From: CAZDQL01 sp964507325
Lineage (GTDB): Bacteria > Planctomycetota > UBA1135 > GCA-002686595
DNA length: 6,855 nucleotides
Assembly: GCA_964507325.1 (NCBI GenBank)
Contig: CAZDQL010000168.1
Location: 1-6,855, forward strand
Direction: 5' to 3'
Shown here: positions 1 through 4,603 of the stretch, one piece after another
How positions within the stretch are numbered: the first letter of the stretch is position 1
How the letters are laid out: each line of letters opens with the position of its first letter
Translations under genes and position numbers: made by a program
Notes under the pieces: model-generated
Database searches by the model: none
Told to the model about the DNA's origin: nothing
Seen by the model: only the letters and a program-made list of their open reading frames with translations

Positions 1-63
1 TGCGCGGCCTTCCCCCCGGCCGAGCGTGGCGAATCGGTCCTGACTCCGTACCCTACCCCCCCC

Positions 64-1161
64 GTGCGCATCCTCCACGTCGATCCCGAAAAGCGCTGCT
101 CGGGGGGTGAGGTGCAGGTCTTCCTGCTCATGGAGGGGCTGCGCGCGCGCGGCCACGGGAACTTTCTCGCTTGCCTTCCCGGGGGTCCTCTGGAGGCGGA
201 GGCGCGGGCACGCGGGTTCGACACCGTCGGGATCCCGATGCGCAACCAGCTCGACCTGGCGGCGGTGAGGCGGCTGCACCGGGCGATCCGGGAAGCGCGC
301 GCCGACCTGGTACACCTGCACACCGGCCGCGCCAACTGGCTCGGCGGCCTGGCGGCGCGTCTCGCCGGTCGCCCGGCGGTCACCACGCGACGGATGGACC
401 GGCGCGTCAAACGGGGGTGGCGCACGCGCCTGCTCTACGGGCACCTGGTGGAGCGCGCCGCCGCGATCTCCCCCGCGGTGTTGGAGCGCATGCTCGCCGG
501 CGGGGTTCCCCGGGAGCGGGTGCGCCTCATCTGGAGCAGCGTCGACCCCGCCCGTATGGAGCCGCAGCGGGAGCGCGCAGAGCTGCGCCGGGAGCTCGGC
601 GTGGACGGCGATCGACGGGTCGTCTTGGCGGTGGGTTCCCTGATCCGTCGCAAGGGCTTTGACGTGCTGCTGGAGGCGCTGGGACAGCTCGGGCACCGAC
701 GCGAGGCTGCGCTCTGGATCGCCGGTGAGGGCGCCGAGCGCGCGAACCTCGAGCGCAGGATCGACGAGCTGGACCTGGGCTCGCGCGCGCGCCTCCTCGG
801 CGCGCGCGACGACGTTCCCGACCTCCTGGCGGCCTGCGACCTCTTCGCCATGCCCTCGCGGGCGGAAGGAGTGGGGGTCGCCGCCCTCGAAGCGATGGCC
901 GCCGGAGTGGCGGTGGTGGCGAGCGCAGTGGGGGGGCTTGGCGAGGTGGTCGTCGAGGGGCGCACGGGGCTCCTGGTCCCGCCGGAGGATCCCCAGGCCC
1001 TGGCAGAGGCCATCGGCGCGCTCCTCGGCGACGACGAGCGGCGTGCGCGTCTCGCGCGGGAGGGCCCCCAGCGCCTCGCCGAGGGGTTCCTGCCGGAGCA
1101 GATGGTGGGCGCCTACGAGGAGCTCTACCGCGAGGTCTTGCGAGAAGGGACGGCGGCATGA
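64..1161 (+). CDS. Glycosyltransferase family 4 (GT-B fold), envelope glycan biosynthesis
   Basis: This 365-residue protein is a retaining GT4-type glycosyltransferase, expected to move a sugar from a nucleotide-sugar donor onto a growing glycan at the cytoplasmic face of the membrane. The N-terminal acceptor domain opens with a Rossmann strand (MRILHV) and a GGE loop at residues 14-16. HLHTGRANWLGG near 84-95 and TTRRMD near 107-112 are typical of the family. The donor domain begins near residue 186 (VVLAVGSLIRRKGFD) and carries the hallmark EX7E pair, E268 and E276, in EGVGVAALE. GGLGEVV near 290-296 and TGLLVPPEDP near 301-310 follow the usual pattern. Length is normal for the family. The frame is open to the left edge, but the GTG at 64 sits exactly where family members start; no Shine-Dalgarno sequence is visible. 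Its stop overlaps the next start (ATGA). The exact sugar and acceptor cannot be read from the sequence. Confidence 0.93.
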   Translation: MRILHVDPEKRCSGGEVQVFLLMEGLRARGHGNFLACLPGGPLEAEARARGFDTVGIPMRNQLDLAAVRRLHRAIREARADLVHLHTGRANWLGGLAARLAGRPAVTTRRMDRRVKRGWRTRLLYGHLVERAAAISPAVLERMLAGGVPRERVRLIWSSVDPARMEPQRERAELRRELGVDGDRRVVLAVGSLIRRKGFDVLLEALGQLGHRREAALWIAGEGAERANLERRIDELDLGSRARLLGARDDVPDLLAACDLFAMPSRAEGVGVAALEAMAAGVAVVASAVGGLGEVVVEGRTGLLVPPEDPQALAEAIGALLGDDERRARLAREGPQRLAEGFLPEQMVGAYEELYREVLREGTAA

Positions 1162-1913
1162 CCGATCTCGCCGCCTGCGTCATCGCCATGGACGAGGAGG
1201 ACCGCCTCGTGGCCTGCCTCGAGTCGCTGGCCTTCTGCGACGAGATCGTGGTGGTCGACTCCCACTCCACCGACCGCACCCGCGAGGTGGCCGCCGAGCA
1301 CGGCGCGCGGGTGATCGAGCGCGATTGGCCCGGCTTCGGCGCCCAGAAGGCCTTCGCCGTGGCGAGCGCCGGTTGCGACTGGGTGCTGTGCCTCGACGCC
1401 GACGAGCGGGTGAGCGACGAGCTGCGCCGCGAGATCGAGGCGCTGCGCGCCGCGGGTTTTCCCGGCCACGCCGCCTGGCGCATGCCGCGCTGCTCGCGCT
1501 ACCTGGGGCGCTGGATCCGCCACGGCACCTGGTACCCGGACCTGCAACTGCGCCTCTTCGACCGCCGTCGCGGGGCCTGGGCGGAGCGGGCGGTGCACGA
1601 GGAGGTCGAGGTCCAGGGGAGCGTGGGCCGCCTCTCCGGCGATCTCCTGCACGAGCCCTACCGCAACCTCTCCGAGCACCTGGCGACGATCGATCGCTAC
1701 ACGACCCTGGCCGCCAAGGCGGCCCACGAGCGCGGGCGGCGCGCGCGCATCGCGAACCTCCTGGTGAACCCCGCCTGGCGCTTCTGGCGCTTCTACCTGC
1801 TGCGCGCCGGCTTCCTCGAGGGGTGGCGCGGGCTGGTGCTCGCCTTCCTCGCGGCCCACTACGTGCGACTGAAGTACGCCAAGCTGATGGCGCTGAACCG
1901 GGAGCGGCGGTGA
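1158..1913 (+). CDS. Glycosyltransferase family 2, WaaE/KdtX-like
   Basis: A 251-residue GT-A fold enzyme resembling the WaaE/KdtX group of LPS-core beta-glycosyltransferases. The nucleotide-binding start (LAACVIAMDEEDRL) leads to VVVDSHSTDRT (residues 31-41, with D34 expected to contact the nucleotide). The metal-binding DXD-type motif LDADE lies at 79-83. The family-typical segment WYPDLQLRLFDRR spans about 125-137, and AVHEEV (145-150) is in the usual position of the acceptor or catalytic-base region. The C-terminal part (about 204-243, NPAWRFWRFYLLRAGFLEGW onward) is the amphipathic, hydrophobic tail seen in this group and probably sits on the inner membrane. Its ATG overlaps the preceding stop by four bases and is preceded by AAGGGA seven bases upstream, so translation is likely coupled to the GT4 gene. 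The donor sugar is not determinable; WaaE itself adds glucose to heptose, but that cannot be assumed here. Confidence 0.93.
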   Translation: MTDLAACVIAMDEEDRLVACLESLAFCDEIVVVDSHSTDRTREVAAEHGARVIERDWPGFGAQKAFAVASAGCDWVLCLDADERVSDELRREIEALRAAGFPGHAAWRMPRCSRYLGRWIRHGTWYPDLQLRLFDRRRGAWAERAVHEEVEVQGSVGRLSGDLLHEPYRNLSEHLATIDRYTTLAAKAAHERGRRARIANLLVNPAWRFWRFYLLRAGFLEGWRGLVLAFLAAHYVRLKYAKLMALNRERR

Positions 1914-3421
1914 GGGTGCGCCTCCTGATCGCCCTGGCGGCCGCCCTGGCGGTCGCCCACGCGGCGAGCTTCCTCGGCGCCGGCCCCTTCGACGACGACT
2001 TCATCTGCTACCGCTACGCGTACAACCTGGTCGAGGGTCACGGGCTGGTCTTCAACCCCGGGGAGCGGGTCGAGGGGTTCAGCAACCCGCTCTGGGTCCT
2101 GCTCCTGGCGGGGGGGGTGGGGCTCGGCTTGGAACCGGTGCAGATCAGCCTCTGGCTCTCGGTCCTCGCCACCGGAGTGGCGGCCTGGGCGGTGGGGGAG
2201 GCGTGGCGCGGGCGCCACCCGCAGAGCGCATGGCCCGCCCCCGCCCTGCTCCTCGCCGCGTGCCCGGCGCTGGCCTGGCACGGGGTGGTCGGCCTCGGAA
2301 CGACGGTGATGGCGGCGCTCCTGGCGCTCTTCGCCTGGCGTTGGGATCGCGCCCGGCTGCGGGGGAAGGTGCCCTGGGGAGCGGGGGTCTGGCTCGCCCT
2401 GGCCTGCCTGCTGCGGCAGGAGGCGCTGCTCCTGGTGCTGCCCTTCGCCGCCGTCGAGTGGCGCGGCCGCGGTCGAGCGGCGCTCGTCCCGCCGCTGGTG
2501 GCCCTCGCCGGGTGGACCCTCTTCCGCTGGGGGTACTACGGGCGGCTCCTGCCGATGCCCTGGTACGCGAAGAAGCTGCCGCTGCTCGCGGATTGGGGGT
2601 ACGGCGCGCGCTACCTCCTGCTCGCCACGGCGGAGTGCGGGATCGCGCTCCTGGCCCTCCTGGGACTCGCCGCCCATCGGGGGACGCATGGGGCGCTGCG
2701 GTCGTCGACCCGCGCCCTGGCGTGGGGGGTGCTCTTGCACACCGCCTACGTGGTCCACGTGGGAGGGGACTTCGTCGCGCTGGCGCGCTTCTGCGTCCCG
2801 GTCCTGCCCCTGGCCCTGCTCTCCGGTTGCGCGGGGGCGCGGGCGCTCCTGCCGGCGACCCCCGCCGCGCTGGCGGGGATCGTCTTGCTCCTGGGGATGC
2901 AGTGGACCCAGTTCGACTGGCGCGCGCCGCAGGACAACGACCCTCCCGGGGCCGTGCTCGAGGCGCGCCCCTACCGCTTCCTCGATCACCAGGCCTTCGA
3001 GGAGCGCTGGATCGACCTGGGCCAGCACTTCCGCGAGGTGGCTCTTCCCGGGACCCGCGTGGCCCTCTCGCCGATCGGGGCCTTCGGGTACCACTCGCGG
3101 CTCCCGGTGGTGGACCTGCTCGGCTTGACGAGCGAGTCGACCCTGGGGGTCCAGCCGGACCTGGAGCGGGTGAAGGTCAAGGGACACCATCGCCTGAACG
3201 TCGACTGGGTGCTCGCCAGCGAGCCGGACGTCTTCATCCTGGGCAACGGAGTCGGAGGGAGAGAGCTCTCGATCAACCCCTGGGAGGGAGTCCTCTGGGA
3301 GCGTCTGCGCCGTCACCCCGGCTACCAGCCGATGGTGATGGCGATCCCCGAGGGAGAGGTGCTCCTGGTGTGGGTGCGCGTCGGCGCGGCCATTCCGCGC
3401 GGAGCGGTGCGCGTGCGCTGA
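1910..3421 (+). CDS. Polytopic GT-C glycosyltransferase (AftB/GT39-like membrane protein)
   Basis: A 503-residue integral membrane protein with multiple hydrophobic helices over residues 1-330 and a soluble C-terminal domain. It resembles the GT-C superfamily of lipid-phosphate-sugar-dependent transferases. After the first helix comes FDDDFICYRYAYNL (27-40), whose acidic DDD cluster and following R35-Y36 match the catalytic first loop of AftB-like and GT39-like enzymes. Other family-style blocks are GERVEGFSNPLW (51-62), LLRQEALLLVLPF (167-179), YYGRLLPMPWYAKK (209-222), GGDFVALARFCVPVLP (285-300) and the C-terminal SPIGAFGYHSRLPVVDLLGL (387-406). The start is taken as the GTG at 1910, overlapping the preceding stop (GTGA) with GGGAG five bases upstream; a second GTG two codons later is the alternative. 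The position where relatives usually show a GLET-like motif reads GLGTT (128-132). The likely role is transfer of a sugar from a polyprenyl-phosphate donor on the periplasmic side. Substrate is unknown. Confidence 0.85.
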   Translation: MRVRLLIALAAALAVAHAASFLGAGPFDDDFICYRYAYNLVEGHGLVFNPGERVEGFSNPLWVLLLAGGVGLGLEPVQISLWLSVLATGVAAWAVGEAWRGRHPQSAWPAPALLLAACPALAWHGVVGLGTTVMAALLALFAWRWDRARLRGKVPWGAGVWLALACLLRQEALLLVLPFAAVEWRGRGRAALVPPLVALAGWTLFRWGYYGRLLPMPWYAKKLPLLADWGYGARYLLLATAECGIALLALLGLAAHRGTHGALRSSTRALAWGVLLHTAYVVHVGGDFVALARFCVPVLPLALLSGCAGARALLPATPAALAGIVLLLGMQWTQFDWRAPQDNDPPGAVLEARPYRFLDHQAFEERWIDLGQHFREVALPGTRVALSPIGAFGYHSRLPVVDLLGLTSESTLGVQPDLERVKVKGHHRLNVDWVLASEPDVFILGNGVGGRELSINPWEGVLWERLRRHPGYQPMVMAIPEGEVLLVWVRVGAAIPRGAVRVR

Positions 3422-3435
3422 AAGCGTGTACGTCG

Positions 3436-3453
3436 CACTGAAACCCCACTGAA
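3436..3453 (+). repeat. Direct repeat CACTGAA x2, 11-base period
   Basis: Two exact copies of CACTGAA, at 3436-3442 and 3447-3453, lie four bases apart. The 11-base period would place both on one face of the helix. They sit just downstream of the last glycosyltransferase stop and just upstream of the AT-rich promoter-like tract, the arrangement expected of a tandem activator or repressor half-site. Two 7-base copies can arise by chance, so function is inference only. Confidence 0.35.
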
Positions 3454-3500
3454 CTTATAGGATCTATTGACTCACAATCGGAACGGCTAACGTTCTCTAT
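3454..3500 (+). promoter_or_regulatory. Possible promoter region of the redox operon
   Basis: This is the least GC-rich part of the window (27 of the 60 bases at 3421-3480 are G or C, against a strongly GC-rich surround) and lies between two operons. Promoter-like pieces are TAGGAT at 3458-3463 (four of six matches to a -10 box, which would start transcription near 3470, the base before the 11-pair stem) and TTGACT at 3467-3472 (five of six matches to a -35 box). The only -10 candidate for the latter, TAACGT at 3488-3493, is poor and 15 bases away. A 5-base inverted repeat, GAACG-N5-CGTTC at 3481-3495, could serve as an operator. No clean sigma-70 or sigma-54 promoter can be assigned. Confidence 0.3.
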
Positions 3501-3614
3501 TGGAGCGATAAAGACCGGTTGTGAGAGACCGGGGAATGGGGTCGATGGAATACGAACCATTGCCGACCGAAGCGGTCGAGTACGGGGGCTAGCATCCCGC
3601 ACGGGTTCTCCGTG
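3471..3614 (+). ncRNA. Candidate structured 5' leader RNA of the redox operon
   Basis: Several inverted repeats follow one another here. P1 pairs 3471-3481 (CTCACAATCGG) with 3515-3525 (CCGGTTGTGAG): 11 continuous pairs including one G-T wobble. It encloses two small back-to-back hairpins (3482-3485/3491-3494 and 3495-3497/3503-3505) and an unpaired CGATAAAGA, giving a possible three-way junction. Downstream come 3543-3548/3557-3562 (six pairs, 8-base loop), 3564-3569/3573-3578 (six pairs, 3-base loop), 3583-3587/3595-3599 and 3600-3604/3610-3614 (five pairs each). The G-T wobbles at 3478/3518, 3544/3561 and 3587/3595 would be A-C mismatches in the opposite transcript, so plus-strand transcription toward the cytochrome gene is favoured. 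No hairpin is followed by a T run, so this does not look like an intrinsic terminator. I do not recognise a known riboswitch class. The last helices are short and could be fortuitous in GC-rich DNA. Confidence 0.35.
3536..3592 (+). CDS. Possible 18-codon leader peptide
   Basis: A short open frame (ATG at 3536, in-frame ATG at 3545, TAG at 3590-3592) encodes MGSMEYEPLPTEAVEYGG inside the leader of the redox operon. An in-frame GTG at 3521 would make it 23 residues. GAGAG at 3523-3527 is a weak ribosome-binding candidate eight bases before the first ATG. The frame covers two of the predicted hairpins, an arrangement that in known systems allows translation to alter leader folding. There is no run of a single amino acid typical of classical attenuators, and an ORF this short is easily accidental. 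Confidence 0.15.
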   Translation: MGSMEYEPLPTEAVEYGG

Positions 3615-3676
3615 GTCGCCGAAAAAGTCGGGTCGTGATCCCAGACCTGTGGTTCGGAGGGACGAGGAATAACTGG

Positions 3677-4603
3677 ATGCAGACCCTTTCATTGGTTGTG
3701 GCGTACTTGGCCGGAGTGGTTTTCCTCCTGGCGGTCATCTTCCGGATCAGGCACTGGGTGCGCATGCCGATGCACGTGCGCTGGGAGCTCTACCCCGTTC
3801 CCCACGAAGGCAAGCGAGCCGCCCACGGCGGCTCCTACCTCGAGGACGGGGAGTGGTGGAAGAAGCCGCGGAAGACCTCGAAGCTGAACGAGCTGAAGGT
3901 GATGCTCCCCGAGATCTTCTTCCTGGTGGCCCTGCGGGAGCACAACCGGCGTCTCTGGTACAGCTCCTTCCCGTTCCACCTGGGTCTCTACTGCGTGGCC
4001 GCCTGCAGCGTGCTGATGATCGGCGTGGGGGTGATCCCCGCCCTGCGCCTGGACTTCCTGGTGAACGGCTGCATCCCGGTGCTCGGCTACGCGGGATTGG
4101 TCCTGGGGGTCATCGGGGCTCTGGGGTTGATCCACCGCCGGACGACCGATCCTGGGCTGCGCAACTTCACCAACCCCGCGGACTTCCTCAACCTGTGGCT
4201 CTTCGTGGGCGTCCTGGGGTTCGCCCTGATCACGGCCCTCGCCAGCAGCACCGGATTCTCCGCGATCACCGCGGGGGTCTACGCGTTGGTGACCTTCAAC
4301 TCGTCCGTCGCCGTGGCCCCCGGAGCCGCGGGATGGATGGTTCCGCTCTCGGTCATCACGATGAGCGCTCTGTTGGCCTATATCCCCATGACCCACATGT
4401 CCCACTTCGTCGGCAAGTTCTTCGCCTTCCACCGCATCCGGTGGGACGACCGACCGAACGTGCGCGGCGGACCCCTCGAGGGGGACATCCAGAAGGTCTT
4501 GGGCGGACGCGTCGGGTGGAACGCCCCCCACATCCGGGGTGGAGAACAACAGAGCTGGGGCGAGTCCGCCCAGCAGGCGGCCCAGCAGGAGGCACAGCAG
4601 TGA
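3677..4603 (+). CDS. NarI-like cytochrome b membrane subunit (TmcC/DsrM-type)
   Basis: A 308-residue membrane protein of the respiratory nitrate reductase gamma / TmcC type, expected to carry b hemes and exchange electrons with the quinone pool for its cytoplasmic iron-sulfur partner. Hydrophobic helices lie at about 4-22, 100-121, 133-152, 172-190 and 221-239. After helix 1 comes MHVRWELYPVPHEGKR (32-47), a block characteristic of the TmcC-like branch rather than true NarI, then GGSYLEDGEWWKKPRK and a LPEIFFL segment. Candidate heme ligands are H101 (FPFHLGLY), H153, and H240/H243 in PMTHMSHFVGKFFAFH; H252 follows. The ATG at 3677 is chosen because it puts helix 1 at the N-terminus and has GAGG nine bases upstream. 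The in-frame GTG at 3635 would add 14 residues and has no ribosome-binding sequence. The C-terminus is a short Gln/Ala-rich tail. The stop overlaps the start of the HdrD-like gene. Confidence 0.88.
   Translation: MQTLSLVVAYLAGVVFLLAVIFRIRHWVRMPMHVRWELYPVPHEGKRAAHGGSYLEDGEWWKKPRKTSKLNELKVMLPEIFFLVALREHNRRLWYSSFPFHLGLYCVAACSVLMIGVGVIPALRLDFLVNGCIPVLGYAGLVLGVIGALGLIHRRTTDPGLRNFTNPADFLNLWLFVGVLGFALITALASSTGFSAITAGVYALVTFNSSVAVAPGAAGWMVPLSVITMSALLAYIPMTHMSHFVGKFFAFHRIRWDDRPNVRGGPLEGDIQKVLGGRVGWNAPHIRGGEQQSWGESAQQAAQQEAQQ
4587..4592 (+). promoter_or_regulatory. Shine-Dalgarno AGGAGG fixing the GTG start at 4600
   Basis: A perfect AGGAGG lies seven bases before the GTG at 4600. It is embedded in the codons for the Gln/Ala-rich tail of the preceding cytochrome b gene. 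It decides the start of the downstream gene, whose frame is otherwise open far upstream inside the cytochrome gene, and supports coupled translation through the GTGA overlap. Confidence 0.8.

Noticed and set aside
2..43. Possible 3' end of an upstream plus-strand gene ending in TGA at 41-43
   Set aside because: Only 13 codons (Pro/Arg/Ser-rich) are visible, and the other two plus-strand frames are also open here, so the identity of the upstream gene's frame cannot be decided.
659..1909. Long plus-strand open frame upstream of and continuous with the GT-C gene
   Set aside because: It is an Arg/Ala/Pro-rich shadow of the GT4 and GT2 genes; the recognisable protein begins at the GTG at 1910.
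1859..3316. Minus-strand 485-codon open frame antisense to the GT-C gene
   Set aside because: A typical GC-rich antisense shadow rich in Arg/Gln/Pro/Glu; the plus strand encodes clear family motifs.
3472..3524. TCACA and TGTGA as a CRP/FNR-type site
   Set aside because: The half-sites are in the wrong order and far apart (TCACA at 3472, TGTGA at 3520), which fits RNA stem P1 rather than the TGTGA-N6-TCACA operator.
3564..3578. Hairpin CGACCG-AAG-CGGTCG as an intrinsic terminator of the glycosyltransferase operon
   Set aside because: The stem is good but there is no T run after it, and it lies about 140 bases past the stop; it is better considered part of the leader.
3595..3620. T-arm-like GGGTTCTCCGTGG suggesting a tRNA
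   Set aside because: No matching acceptor, D or anticodon arms, and the loop does not fit the GTTCRA consensus.
3273..3692. Minus-strand 139-codon open frame crossing the whole intergenic gap
   Set aside because: It spans the ends of two well-supported genes and the hairpin-rich leader. Its translation shows no recognisable domain, and the wobble pairs favour plus-strand transcription of the gap. It is worth remembering only if antisense transcription is found.
3853..4599. Open frame continuous with the HdrD-like gene, extending far upstream
   Set aside because: It lies out of frame inside the cytochrome b gene with shadow-type composition; the GTG at 4600 with a perfect AGGAGG is the real start.
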